DNA of 64,000 nucleotides from positions 1 to 64,000 of the forward strand of contig JALEHU010000092.1 of the NCBI GenBank assembly GCA_022770365.1, given 5' to 3'. The notes beneath the pieces were generated by a model. It was not told the origin of the DNA. It did not search any database and worked only from the letters and a program-made list of their open reading frames with translations. Numbering within the stretch: position 1 is the stretch's first letter; each line of letters begins with the position of its first letter. The stretch is from Blautia sp. (GTDB lineage: Bacteria > Bacillota > Clostridia > Lachnospirales > Lachnospiraceae). Positions 26,287 through 35,667 of the stretch are shown here, in pieces. The position numbers and the translations under genes are program-made.

Positions 26287-28842
26287 ATGAAATATCATGA
26301 AAAAGTAAGCACAGGTATGGCAGGGTTTGACAAGACCATAGACATGCTTCGTATGGGAGATAATGTAGTCTGGCAGATCGATAAGATTGATGATTATCTG
26401 GAGGTTGTCCGGCCTTATATTCGAAAAGCCCGGGAAGATCGCCGGCGGATCGTGTATTTCCGCTTTGGAAGTCATCAGCCGGTGCTGGAAGAAGCGGAGG
26501 ATATTAAGGTTTACGAGGTGGACGCAGGCAACGGGTTCGAACAGTTTGCCACAGACATTCATCAGATTGCGGAACGTGAAGGCAGAAAAGTGTTCTATGT
26601 TTTTGACTGCCTGACGGAACTTTTGAAATTCTGGTATTCGGATCTGATGATCGGCAACTTCTTCAAAGTAACCTGTCCGTTTTTGTATATCATGGATACC
26701 GTCGCTTATTTTGCCATTATGCGGAACAGGCATGTGTTCGATACGATAGCAAGGATCAGGGAGACGACCCAGTGTCTTTTTGATCTTTATATGATTCAGG
26801 GAAGCATGTATATTCATCCTCTGAAGGCTGACGGACGTTATTCCCCCACCATGTTTTTCCCTCATAAGATCGAAGGGGATAAATTTACCAGTATCACCTC
26901 CAGTGCACAGGCTGCAGTGCTGTTTTCTGATTTTGAATGGGACAAAAACCGTCTGGATTACTGGAATGTGACCATGGACCGTGCAAGGGAGCTTCTGAAT
27001 GCACCGGAAGAAAAACAGGAGGATATGAAGAACCTTTTGGTCAGTCTCTTCATCGGAAAAGAAACAAGAGTGCGGGAGCTGTGCAGAAAGCATTTTAACC
27101 TGAGAGATCTTCTGAAAATTGTCTCCAGAGAAGTTGGTACAGGATATATCGGCGGCAAGAGTGTCGGCATGCTTCTTGCCAGAAAAATCATAAAAAACGC
27201 ACAGGGAGAAATGGCGGAGATCCAGAATTATCTGGAACCGGATGATTCTTTCTTTATCGGCGCGGATGTATACTATACTTATATTGTTCAAAATGGCTGG
27301 TGGGAGCTGCGCCTGGAGCAGAAGACGGAAGAGGGATATCTGACCATGGCAGAGCAGTTTCGTGAAAAGCTTCTTGGCGGAGGTTTTCCTGAAATTATTG
27401 AAGAGGAATTTGTACACATGCTGGAATACTTCGGACAGTCACCGGTGATCGTGCGTTCCAGTTCTCTGCAGGAAGACAATTTCGGCAATGCCTTTGCGGG
27501 AAAATATGAGAGCGTTTTCTGTGTTAACCAGGGAACACCGGAGGAACGTCTGCGTGCATTTGAAGATGCCGTGCGCCGTGTTTATGCCAGCACGATGAAT
27601 CCGGATGCTCTTCAGTACCGCCGTCAGAGGGGACTTGCCTATAAGGATGAACAGATGGCAATTCTGGTGCAGCGCGTTTCCGGGGATTATTATGGAGATT
27701 ACTTTTTCCCTCATGCAGCAGGTGTAGGCAATTCTTCCAATCTTTATGTGTGGGACAAAAATATGGATATGGATGCAGGAATGCTGCGTCTGGTATTCGG
27801 TCTCGGAACGAGGGCTGTGGATCGTGTCATAGGAGATTATGTGAAGATTGTGGCTCTGGATGATCCCTCCAGACTTCCTCTTCTCACGGCTCAGGACGAA
27901 CGGAAATATTCCCAGCACAATGCAGACGTGCTGGATCTGCGCAGCAATGTGTGGTGCAGCAGGGATATCGGTGACCTGCTGAAAGAAGATATCCATGTGA
28001 AGAAAACACTGTTTCTCACTATGGATTATGCGGAGGCGGATCGTCTGCGGGAACTGGGATACACCAATCTGCCGGTACCGTTCACCGTGAATTTCCGGCG
28101 GATGCTCACACAGACGAAGTTTCTGGAGATCATGAAAAAAATGCTGCATCTTCTTTCGGAAGCCTATGATTATCCGGTAGATGTGGAATTTACCGTGAAT
28201 TTTCAGGATGAAAAGAACTTTTTCTTTAATCTGGTACAGTGCCGTCCGCTCCAGACCCGAGGTCTCGGCAAGACAGTGGAAATTCCCAAACTGGATTCCA
28301 CAGAGGAATGTCTTTTCTATTCAGAAGGAAACTTCATGGGCGGAAATCTCCGTGTAGCAGTGGATAAAGTTATCTTTGTGGATATCCATGGATATCTGGC
28401 ATGCCAGGAACAGGGAAAATATCAGGTGGCGAGAAACATCGGCAAGCTGAATCAATTACTGAAAGACGAACATGTGCTTCTTATGGGGCCTGGCAGATGG
28501 GGAACCACAACACCCTCTCTGGGTGTTCCGGTGCATTTTACAGAGATCAGCAACATGACAGCAATGTGTGAGATTTCCTACCAGTCAGAAGGGCTGATGC
28601 CGGAACTTTCCTACGGCAGTCACTTTTTTCAGGATCTGGTGGAATCAGGAGTATTCTATCTGGCGTTATTTAAAGAACAGAAAGATGTAATCTTCCATGA
28701 GGAGAAACTTCTGGAAGCGGATAATCTGCTGGAGAAAATACTTCCCGAGGCCGGGGCATATAAAGATGTGATCCGTGTGGTGGATGTGAAGGGAATGGAA
28801 CTGTATTCAGATATTTCCTGTCAGAGAGTATTCTGTAAATAA
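26287..28842 (+). CDS. PEP synthase-like ATP-grasp protein with N-terminal RecA-like domain
   Basis: This is an 851-aa protein. Residues ~1-250 look like a RecA/KaiC-type fold (STGMAGFDKTIDMLRMGDNV, KVFYVFDCLTELLKFWYSDL) but without a recognisable Walker A P-loop. A pyruvate phosphate dikinase/PEP synthase N-terminal ATP-grasp domain follows (GTGYIGGKSVGMLLARKI, SPVIVRSSSLQEDNFGNAFAGKYESVF). I see neither the swivelling phosphohistidine domain (T-x-G-G-x-x-S-H) nor the PEP-binding barrel, so it is not a complete PEP synthase; the reaction is unknown. The ATG at 26287 follows GGGAGGG; the track start at 26167 lies upstream of the leader hairpin. Confidence 0.8.
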   Translation: MKYHEKVSTGMAGFDKTIDMLRMGDNVVWQIDKIDDYLEVVRPYIRKAREDRRRIVYFRFGSHQPVLEEAEDIKVYEVDAGNGFEQFATDIHQIAEREGRKVFYVFDCLTELLKFWYSDLMIGNFFKVTCPFLYIMDTVAYFAIMRNRHVFDTIARIRETTQCLFDLYMIQGSMYIHPLKADGRYSPTMFFPHKIEGDKFTSITSSAQAAVLFSDFEWDKNRLDYWNVTMDRARELLNAPEEKQEDMKNLLVSLFIGKETRVRELCRKHFNLRDLLKIVSREVGTGYIGGKSVGMLLARKIIKNAQGEMAEIQNYLEPDDSFFIGADVYYTYIVQNGWWELRLEQKTEEGYLTMAEQFREKLLGGGFPEIIEEEFVHMLEYFGQSPVIVRSSSLQEDNFGNAFAGKYESVFCVNQGTPEERLRAFEDAVRRVYASTMNPDALQYRRQRGLAYKDEQMAILVQRVSGDYYGDYFFPHAAGVGNSSNLYVWDKNMDMDAGMLRLVFGLGTRAVDRVIGDYVKIVALDDPSRLPLLTAQDERKYSQHNADVLDLRSNVWCSRDIGDLLKEDIHVKKTLFLTMDYAEADRLRELGYTNLPVPFTVNFRRMLTQTKFLEIMKKMLHLLSEAYDYPVDVEFTVNFQDEKNFFFNLVQCRPLQTRGLGKTVEIPKLDSTEECLFYSEGNFMGGNLRVAVDKVIFVDIHGYLACQEQGKYQVARNIGKLNQLLKDEHVLLMGPGRWGTTTPSLGVPVHFTEISNMTAMCEISYQSEGLMPELSYGSHFFQDLVESGVFYLALFKEQKDVIFHEEKLLEADNLLEKILPEAGAYKDVIRVVDVKGMELYSDISCQRVFCK

Positions 28843-28847
28843 AGATT

Positions 28848-28897
28848 CCCCGGCAGTCAGTCTTTGAGAAACAGAATGTACTGCCGGGGTATTTTGA
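28848..28897. terminator. Bidirectional terminator between convergent genes
   Basis: CCCCGGCAGT (28848-28857) pairs perfectly with ACTGCCGGGG (28880-28889), followed by TATTTT. It serves the ATP-grasp gene and the opposing trkA-trkH operon. Confidence 0.9.
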
Positions 28898-28901
28898 TGG
28901 T

Positions 28902-30341
28902 TTAAAATTTTTTCCATGTGTTTTTGGAGAAGAGCAGAAGCATGGGGAAAATCTCAAGTCTTCCAAGCAGCATATCGAAAATCAGTACGATTTTGGAAAA
29001 GCCGGAAAACATGTTGAAATTTCCTGTAGGTCCTACAATCTCCAGACCGGGTCCGATATTGTTCAGTGTGGCAGCCACACTGGTAAAGTTCGTGATCAGA
29101 TCAAATTCATCAAGGCTGATGAGAAGCACAGAAACTGCGAAAATCAGCACATAGGTACTCATAAAAATATTTGTGGAACGGACCACTTCATGGGGGATGG
29201 ACTTGCCGTCCATTTTCACTTTTTTGACCGCATTGGGATGGAGATAGATGACTATTTCCTTGCGGATAGATTTGCACAGGATCAGAAAACGTGAAACTTT
29301 GATTCCTCCGCCTGTACTTCCGGCACATGCGCCCACGAACATCAGAAGGACAAGAATGGTCTTGGAGAAGCCTGGCCAGAGATTAAAATCAGCAGTGGCA
29401 AATCCCGTCGTAGTAATGATGGAACTTACCTGAAAAGCCGCATCCTTAAGAGCAATGCCGATGTTGTCATAAAGTCCTCTGATATTAACAGTAATGGCAA
29501 TAATGGCGACTGCAATGATTGCCAGATAGTACCGGATTTCTTCTACATGCAGTGCCTGAATGAATTTCCTGGACAGCACCAGATAATAAAACGTAAAATT
29601 GATTCCAAAGAGAATCATAAATATCGTAACTACAACCTGAATGTATGTGCTGTAACCGGCGATACTGTCTGATCTGACGCCGAATCCGCCGGTACCTGCA
29701 GTTCCAAAAGCTGTGCAGAGAGCATCAAATACCGGCATTTTGCCCAGCAGAAGAAGAAGAATCTCTGCGACAGTGATACCGAAATAGATGATATAGAGAA
29801 TTTTGGCAGTGGACTGCACCTTCGGAACAAGCTTGCTGACAGAAGGCCCCGGGCTTTCTGCACGCATCAGAGACATGTGATATCCGCCTGTCAGAGGGAG
29901 CATGGACAGCAGAAGCACCAGAACGCCCATGCCGCCGATCCAGTGGGTAAAGCTGCGCCAGATGAGCATACAGTGGGACAACGCTTCCACATTTTCCAGA
30001 ATACTGGCTCCTGTGGTAGTAAAACCGGAAACTGTCTCAAAGACCGCATTGATATAATTGGGAATACTTCCGCTGACAGTAAAGGGAAGAGCTCCTGTGA
30101 GACTCAGTACGATCCAGCTGATCGCTACAGTTACGCAGCCTTCTTTCATATAGAAGACTTTGTTCGATGGCTTTTTTCTGGTAATCAGGGCACCTGCCGC
30201 AAGACAGAGCATCATGGTAATGAGAAATGCATAGCCGTCTTTTTCTCTGTAGAGCAGTGAAGTGATCAGGGGAAGTGTCATAAAGGCAGCCTGGAACCGC
30301 AGGATATATCCGGTAATATAAATGATCATGGAATAATTCAT
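28902..30341 (-). CDS. trkH: TrkH family potassium uptake channel
   Basis: This integral membrane K+ channel subunit of 479 aa belongs to the Trk/Ktr superfamily, which repeats the M1-P-M2 unit four times. The family segments SGFTTTGASIL, GTGGFGVRSDS, ITTTGFATADFNLWP and CAGSTGGGIKVSR hold the selectivity-filter glycines. It is the second gene of a two-gene operon behind trkA, 12 bp away, and together they form the gated K+ uptake complex. Ends at the shared terminator. Confidence 0.95.
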   Translation of the reverse strand: MNYSMIIYITGYILRFQAAFMTLPLITSLLYREKDGYAFLITMMLCLAAGALITRKKPSNKVFYMKEGCVTVAISWIVLSLTGALPFTVSGSIPNYINAVFETVSGFTTTGASILENVEALSHCMLIWRSFTHWIGGMGVLVLLLSMLPLTGGYHMSLMRAESPGPSVSKLVPKVQSTAKILYIIYFGITVAEILLLLLGKMPVFDALCTAFGTAGTGGFGVRSDSIAGYSTYIQVVVTIFMILFGINFTFYYLVLSRKFIQALHVEEIRYYLAIIAVAIIAITVNIRGLYDNIGIALKDAAFQVSSIITTTGFATADFNLWPGFSKTILVLLMFVGACAGSTGGGIKVSRFLILCKSIRKEIVIYLHPNAVKKVKMDGKSIPHEVVRSTNIFMSTYVLIFAVSVLLISLDEFDLITNFTSVAATLNNIGPGLEIVGPTGNFNMFSGFSKIVLIFDMLLGRLEIFPMLLLFSKNTWKKF

Positions 30342-30353
30342 ATCAGGTCTCCT

Positions 30354-31712
30354 TTATTTTTCGAGTATGTCCCGGATATCCCGCAGGCCCTTGTTGGTCG
30401 TTACAATAATAACCGTGTCACCTACCTGGATGGTATCATGGCCTCTGGGGATTCTGATGGAGCCGTTTCGGTTCAGACATCCTACCAGAAGGTTTTTCTT
30501 AAGGTTCAGTTCTGAAAGCGGAATGCCTACAACCGGGGAATTCTCATGGATAGCAAACTCCAGGGCTTCCGCCTGATTATCCAGAATGTGATAAAGGGTT
30601 TCTACATTGCTTCCGATACTGTTCTGCATGGCACGGACATACTGCAGGATATAATCGGCAGTGATATATTTCGGAAAAATGACACTTCCGATATCCAGGG
30701 AATCAATGATATCGTCAAAAGCGAGACGATTGACTTTCGCCACAAGCTTCGCATTGGACACGGTTTTGGCGAAAAGGGCGAGGAAAATATTTTCTTCGTC
30801 CAGATTGGTAAGGGTTACCAGTGATTCCGCCTGAGACAGCCCCTCTTCCAGAAGAAGGCGCCTGTCTGTGCCGTCACCATTGATGATGGTAGCATCGGGA
30901 AGCAGGTCACTTAAGGTTTCGCAGCGCATTCTGTCTTTCTCAATGATCCTTACATCGATCTTCATGGCGAGCAGAGCTCTGGCAAGGTAGTAGGAGATGG
31001 AACCGCCGCCGACAATGATCGTATTCTTCACCTGGTTGGTCTTTAAACCTATTTTTTTGAAAAAAAGGGCTGCGTTCTGGGGAGATGCGATAATGGATAC
31101 ATAATCTCCGTTATGGATGATGTAATTACCTCCGGGAATGGAGACTCTGTCCCTGCTTTCTGCTGCACAGAAAAGAATATCGCAGCGGAATTTTTCTGTG
31201 ATCTGAAAGATGGACATGCCGTCCAGTCCGAATTCCGGCATAACCTTGAATTTCAAAAGTTCCACACGCCCTCTTGCAAAGCTGTCGATCGTGATGGCTG
31301 ACGGGAAACGCAGAAGTCTGGAAATTTCCCGTGCAGCGGCAGCCTCCGGATTGATGATCATGGAGATGCCGAGACGTTCTTTGATAAAGCCGATTTCCTG
31401 ATTGTAAATAGGATTGCGCACACGGGCGATGGTGTGGCAGTGGCTGGTTTTCTGCGCAATAAGACAGCAGAGCAGGTTCAGCTCATCAGATGCGGTAACC
31501 GCGATCAGGATATCTGCTGTTTCGATGCCGGCTTCTATAAGGATATTGATACTTGCGCCATTTCCGACGATTCCCATGGCATCAATATTTTCGGTAAGCT
31601 GATTGATTTTGTCTGCATTCGTATCAATCAGCGTAAGATCTGTTTCTTCTTCCTGCAATTGTTCTGCAAGAGTACGGCCGACTTTGCCGCACCCGACAAT
31701 AATAATTCGCAT
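30354..31712 (-). CDS. trkA: TrkA, K+ uptake regulatory subunit
   Basis: This cytoplasmic gating subunit of 452 aa has two RCK units. Each unit has a Rossmann nucleotide-binding domain (MRIIIVGCGKVGRTLAEQL and NTIIVGGGSISYYLARAL) followed by a TrkA-C domain. It binds NAD(H)/ATP-type ligands and controls TrkH, encoded directly downstream. GGAGGAATT precedes the ATG, and a good promoter lies 38 bp upstream of the start. Confidence 0.95.
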   Translation of the reverse strand: MRIIIVGCGKVGRTLAEQLQEEETDLTLIDTNADKINQLTENIDAMGIVGNGASINILIEAGIETADILIAVTASDELNLLCCLIAQKTSHCHTIARVRNPIYNQEIGFIKERLGISMIINPEAAAAREISRLLRFPSAITIDSFARGRVELLKFKVMPEFGLDGMSIFQITEKFRCDILFCAAESRDRVSIPGGNYIIHNGDYVSIIASPQNAALFFKKIGLKTNQVKNTIIVGGGSISYYLARALLAMKIDVRIIEKDRMRCETLSDLLPDATIINGDGTDRRLLLEEGLSQAESLVTLTNLDEENIFLALFAKTVSNAKLVAKVNRLAFDDIIDSLDIGSVIFPKYITADYILQYVRAMQNSIGSNVETLYHILDNQAEALEFAIHENSPVVGIPLSELNLKKNLLVGCLNRNGSIRIPRGHDTIQVGDTVIIVTTNKGLRDIRDILEK

Positions 31713-31749
31713 AATTCCTCCGAAATGTAAAAACTATTGACATCACTCC

Positions 31750-31777
31750 ATTATAACACTGTATTATGGTTTTTCAA
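31750..31777 (-). promoter_or_regulatory. Promoter of the trkA-trkH operon
   Basis: On the minus strand TTGAAA, a 16-bp spacer and TATAAT with an extended TGT before the -10. Confidence 0.7.
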
Positions 31778-31798
31778 ATACTATTTTATTGAAATAAA

Positions 31799-31941
31799 GT
31801 AACTATTCAGGAGGGATATCCCGCGAGGCGTTTTCATGCATTTATGCATGAAAATCCCGAGACACACAAGCAAAAATCCCATCGCCGTAGGCGATTTTAA
31901 ATGGATTTTTGCTTGTAACTGTGAAGGTACTGAACAGTTAC
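31799..31941. repeat. 143-bp palindromic (MITE-like) element, repeat family A
   Basis: The element is bounded by 12-bp terminal inverted repeats GTAACTATTCAG and CTGAACAGTTAC (11 of 12 pairs). Inside are TTTTCATGCATTTATGCATGAAAA-like arms (quoted in part), an AAGCAAAAATCC/GGATTTTTGCTT stem enclosing ATCGCC-GTA-GGCGAT, and at the right end the unit GTAACTGTGAAGG...CTGAACAGTTAC. Related shorter copies occur at 9693, 41950, 45535, 45692 and 61396. No ORF. The remaining gap up to 32024 holds a small GTTTATGA/TCATAAAC hairpin (31978-31998) before the MATE gene. Confidence 0.75.
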
Positions 31942-32024
31942 GAAATAAATTCTTCTTGAGTCTACAACGGTTGCAGGGTTTATGATGCTGTCATAAACAG
32001 GCTGATAAAGGAGATAACAGAAAG

Positions 32025-33380
32025 ATGAAAGATTATAATCTGACAGAAGGAAGTATATTAAAAAAATTACTGATGTTTGCAGTGCCTTTTCTGATTGCGA
32101 ATGTGCTGCAGTCTCTCTATGGGGCAGTGGATCTGTTTGTGGTGGGAAGATACTGTACGGCAGAGAGTGTTGCGGCTGTTTCTACAGGCACACAGGTAAC
32201 ACAGATCATTACCAGTCTTGCGGCAGGACTGACGCTGGGAAGTACGGTGATCATCGGACAGTACAAAGGGCAGAACGATGAGGAGCGGGTAAAACAGACC
32301 ATCGGAACGACACTGACCGTTTTTGCCGGCGCTGCATTGCTTCTTACTGTGGTGATGCTGGCTTTGGAACGCCCGCTGCTGACAATTCTGAGGACTCCTG
32401 CACAGTCCTTTGAGCTGACCATGCAGTATGTGGCAGTCTGCCTTCTGGGTAATATTTTTATCTGCGGATACAATGCGATCAGTGCGGTTCTGAGAGGATA
32501 TGGAGATTCAGCAAGACCGATGATGTTCGTGGCAGCCGCATGTGTATTGAATATCATCCTGGATTTTGTATTTGTGAAATACTGCGGATTAAATGTTGTC
32601 GGGACAGCTCTGGCAACAGTGATCTCCCAGGGCATGAGTATGTTTATAGCCATTGGGTATCTGAAAAAACATGATTTTCTTTTTGATTTTAAACCAGTAA
32701 GCTTTCGGCCGGTGTGGAGTATTGTGAAAAAACTGGCATATGTGGGGATTCCCATTTCTTTTCAGGAAATGATGGTGCGTATTTCTTTTCTGTATCTTAT
32801 GGCGATGATGAATACATGCGGAGTATATGCGGCATCTGTTGTGGGAATCGGAAGTAAATATGATGTTTTTGCCATGCTGACATCTACTTCCATGGCAAGC
32901 GCTCTTGCTGCTCTTACGGCACAGAATATGGGAGCGGGCAAGCCGGAGCGTGCCAGAAAATCGCTGTGGTACAGCCTTGGCATTGCGGTGGCGGTATCTT
33001 CGCTTTTCTGGCTCTGGGCGCAGCTGGATCCCCGGTCGATGATCGGTGTATTTACAGGAGATGAAAATGTAATCGCAGCAGGTGTGCCGTTTTTTAAATC
33101 CTGCAGCTATGACTATATCATGACAGCTCTCGTGTTCGTAATGAACGGTTATCTCAACGGTAAACAGAAAACGGTCTGGACGATGGTGAGCTGCAGTTTT
33201 GGTGCTGTATGTCTGAGGATTCCCATGGTATACTTTTTTGCGGAACATTTTGGGGAGGACCTGGGGATGCTGGGAAAAATTGCCCCTATTGTTTCCGGAA
33301 TCATGGCATGTTATACTCTTGTGTATGTAATATATGAGGGAAAGAAGTATGAAAAACAACGAGTTATTTCAAATTGGTGA
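32025..33380 (+). CDS. MATE family multidrug efflux transporter
   Basis: This intact 12-helix MATE transporter of 451 aa exports cationic drugs or metabolites in exchange for Na+ or H+. Typical segments are LLMFAVPFLIANVLQSLYGAVDLFVVGRY, YNAISAVLRGYGDSARPM and AALTAQNMGAGKPERARKS. It contains the L-R-G-Y-G-D-S region missing from the broken copy at 12.5 kb. An AAAGGAGATAA site precedes the ATG. It overlaps the following MerR regulator gene by 32 bp, which suggests that the regulator controls the pump. Confidence 0.95.
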   Translation: MKDYNLTEGSILKKLLMFAVPFLIANVLQSLYGAVDLFVVGRYCTAESVAAVSTGTQVTQIITSLAAGLTLGSTVIIGQYKGQNDEERVKQTIGTTLTVFAGAALLLTVVMLALERPLLTILRTPAQSFELTMQYVAVCLLGNIFICGYNAISAVLRGYGDSARPMMFVAAACVLNIILDFVFVKYCGLNVVGTALATVISQGMSMFIAIGYLKKHDFLFDFKPVSFRPVWSIVKKLAYVGIPISFQEMMVRISFLYLMAMMNTCGVYAASVVGIGSKYDVFAMLTSTSMASALAALTAQNMGAGKPERARKSLWYSLGIAVAVSSLFWLWAQLDPRSMIGVFTGDENVIAAGVPFFKSCSYDYIMTALVFVMNGYLNGKQKTVWTMVSCSFGAVCLRIPMVYFFAEHFGEDLGMLGKIAPIVSGIMACYTLVYVIYEGKKYEKQRVISNW

Positions 33381-34185
33381 GGTTTCCAGACTGTTTCACG
33401 TAAGCGTGAGCATTCTCCGCCATTATGACAAGATCGGCCTGCTGAAGCCGGAATATACAGATGAGGAAACAGGATACCGCTATTACAGCACCCGACAGTT
33501 TGAGTGTCTGAATACGATCCGGTATCTGCGGGCACTGGATATGCCGCTGGAACAGATCTCCGGTTTTTTGCAGAACCGGGATACCGATCATATAGAAGAA
33601 CTTTTGCGCCGGCAAAAAGAAGAGGTGGAGCGAAGAAAACAGAATCTGGAAATCATAGAGCGAAAAATTGACAACCGGCTGAGGCAGCTGGAAGATGCGC
33701 TGACTTCCAGGCTGAATGTGATCCGGATAGAAGAGAAGCCTGCCAGACGGATTGCCACAGTCAAACATAAGCTTACACCTCACAATTATCTGGATCTGGA
33801 GCAGAGCATCCGTCAGCTTGAGGCGGAAGAAGAAAATACAGTGGTCTTTCTGGGAAAAGTAGGCGTTGGACTGCAGGCGGAGCATTTACAGAAAAGACAG
33901 TATCTGCCTTATGATATGGTATTCGTTATTCTTGATGAAGAAGATCAGTTCCACGGCGAAACAATGGCTGTGGAGCCGGAGACCTGCGTAACTCTCCGTT
34001 TTCAGGGATGCCATGATCAGGCTGCGCAGTATTATGAGAAAATGATGGACTACATAGAAGAGAATGGATACGAGATTGACGGATTTTCCAAAGAACTGAC
34101 GATGATCGATTACGGCCTGACGGATGACACATCGAAATTTGTAACAGAAATACAGATTCCGGTTGGGAAGAAAGGAAAAGTATGA
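33349..34185 (+). CDS. MerR family regulator with effector-binding domain
   Basis: This 278-aa regulator has an N-terminal MerR winged helix (LFQIGEVSRLFHVSVSILRHYDKIGLLKP, YYSTRQFECLNTIRYLRALDMPLEQI), a coiled coil and a C-terminal GyrI/BmrR-type drug-binding domain (FLGKVGVGLQAEHL ... FVTEIQIPV). This is the BltR/BmrR type that activates multidrug pump genes, which fits the overlapping MATE gene upstream. The ATG at 33349 follows GAGGGAAAG; the track start at 33334 lies upstream of that site. Confidence 0.92.
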   Translation: MKNNELFQIGEVSRLFHVSVSILRHYDKIGLLKPEYTDEETGYRYYSTRQFECLNTIRYLRALDMPLEQISGFLQNRDTDHIEELLRRQKEEVERRKQNLEIIERKIDNRLRQLEDALTSRLNVIRIEEKPARRIATVKHKLTPHNYLDLEQSIRQLEAEEENTVVFLGKVGVGLQAEHLQKRQYLPYDMVFVILDEEDQFHGETMAVEPETCVTLRFQGCHDQAAQYYEKMMDYIEENGYEIDGFSKELTMIDYGLTDDTSKFVTEIQIPVGKKGKV

Positions 34186-34226
34186 TATAATAACGCTGTT
34201 ATTCCAAAAAAAAGGAGGAGGATTGC

Positions 34227-35120
34227 TTGGAGACTATTCAGAATGCGGATATTCAGGATATCAGTGTGGATAATGTCAAGGCTCAAGCCAACAGAGTCTA
34301 TACGTATCTGCAGGAACAGATGCCTTCACTGATCGGTTTTTGTGTGAGGGTTGTACTGGCGATTGTTGTATTTCTTGTTGCAAGGAAGGTAATTGCCTGG
34401 ATTATCGGAATCCTGAAAAAGTCCCTGGAGAATATTAACGTGGACAAAGGCGTTGTTCAATTCGCCTGTTCCATTGCAAGACTTGTGCTGTATCTCCTGT
34501 TGATATTTAATATCGGAATCAGCCTTGGCATCAAGGAATCTTCCGTGGCGGCTCTTCTTGGAACCGCCGGTGTGACTGTCGGCCTTGCGCTTCAGGGCGG
34601 TCTTGCCAATGTGGCAGGAGGAGTGATGATTCTTTTGTTCAAACCTTTTCAGGTGGGAGATTATATCATTCAGGATCAGGCGAACGGATGTGAGGGGACC
34701 GTGTCCAGGATTGATATGTATTATACCACGCTTTTGTCTGTGGACAATAAGAATATCGTGATTCCTAACGGCACTCTGGCCAACAGTACTGTGATCAATG
34801 TGACAGCCAGGAACCACAGACGCCTGGAGATCAAAGTAGGGATTTCCTATCGCTCCGATATCCGAAGGGCGAGAGAAATTCTGGAGCAGATACTTCTGGA
34901 TGATCCGGATACCAATACGGACAGTGAAATGGTGGTATTTGTGGATGAACTGGGAGAGAGCGCTGTGGTCATGGGACTCCGTGTTTGGGTGGAGACTGAT
35001 AATTACTGGCCTGTCAAATGGAGAATGAATCAGCGGATCAAGGAAGAGTTTGATGCACAGGGAATCGTGATTCCGTTCAATCAGATGGATGTCCACATTC
35101 ATCAGCAGGAGAACAAATGA
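34227..35120 (+). CDS. mscS: Small-conductance mechanosensitive channel (MscS)
   Basis: This 297-aa MscS-family channel opens on membrane tension to release solutes during osmotic downshock. Three N-terminal membrane helices lead to the pore helix AALLGTAGVTVGLALQGGLANVAGG, then the cytoplasmic beta and alpha/beta domains (FKPFQVGDYIIQ, VDNKNIVIPNGTLANSTVINVT). The start is TTG at 34227, 5 nt after GGAGGAGG; no suitable ATG is nearby. It is followed 43 bp later by the damaged mscL gene. Confidence 0.93.
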   Translation: METIQNADIQDISVDNVKAQANRVYTYLQEQMPSLIGFCVRVVLAIVVFLVARKVIAWIIGILKKSLENINVDKGVVQFACSIARLVLYLLLIFNIGISLGIKESSVAALLGTAGVTVGLALQGGLANVAGGVMILLFKPFQVGDYIIQDQANGCEGTVSRIDMYYTTLLSVDNKNIVIPNGTLANSTVINVTARNHRRLEIKVGISYRSDIRRAREILEQILLDDPDTNTDSEMVVFVDELGESAVVMGLRVWVETDNYWPVKWRMNQRIKEEFDAQGIVIPFNQMDVHIHQQENK

Positions 35121-35163
35121 TAAGGAAGCAGGAGAACAATTTTAAGAAAGGTGGAAAAACAGG

Positions 35164-35559
35164 ATGAAAAAGTTTATTGAAGAGTTTTAGGCATTTGCGC
35201 TAAGAGGAAATGTCATGGATATGGCTGTCGGCGTTCTCATCGGCGGTGCATTTTCCGGTATTGTAACATCTCTGACGGATAATTTTATTACACCGATTTT
35301 GAATTTTTTAACCGGACAGGCAACATACGGCATGAAGGATATCGCCGGATTCGGTTCCAATTTCCTGGCAGCCGTTGTCAATTTTATCATTATGGCATTT
35401 ATTTTGTTCTGCCTGATGAGAGGAATTAACAAACTGATGTCTATTGGAAAAAAGGAGACACCTGAAGAGGTTACAACGAAGGTCTGCCCTTACTGCAAGA
35501 GTGAAATTGCTGTTGACGCAACACGGTGTCCGCATTGTACCTCACAGTTAACAGAATAA
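35164..35559 (+). pseudogene. mscL: mscL with an in-frame amber stop at codon 9
   Basis: The frame from ATG 35164 reads MKKFIEEF, then TAG (35188-35190), then AFALRGNVMDMAVGVLIGGAF and onward to the normal end, a typical large-conductance mechanosensitive channel. Relatives have Lys (AAG/AAA) at this position, so this looks like a single-base AAG to TAG change. After the membrane helices an unusual C-terminal zinc ribbon follows (CPYCKSEIAVDATRCPHC). An AGAGGAA site before ATG 35215 could allow re-initiation, giving a protein lacking the N-terminal amphipathic helix. A sequencing error is possible. Confidence 0.85.
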
Positions 35560-35569
35560 GATTACATAG

Positions 35570-35609
35570 CAGCTGTCGTTTTCCGGAGGGAATCAGACAG
35601 CTGTTTTTT
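35570..35609 (+). terminator. Terminator after mscL
   Basis: CAGCTGTC pairs with GACAGCTG, followed by TTTTTTG. Confidence 0.9.
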
Positions 35610-35667
35610 GTATGGCAAAAATAAAACACCTGCTCGGCAGGTGGAGGGGATTACGGATGCCGACTAT

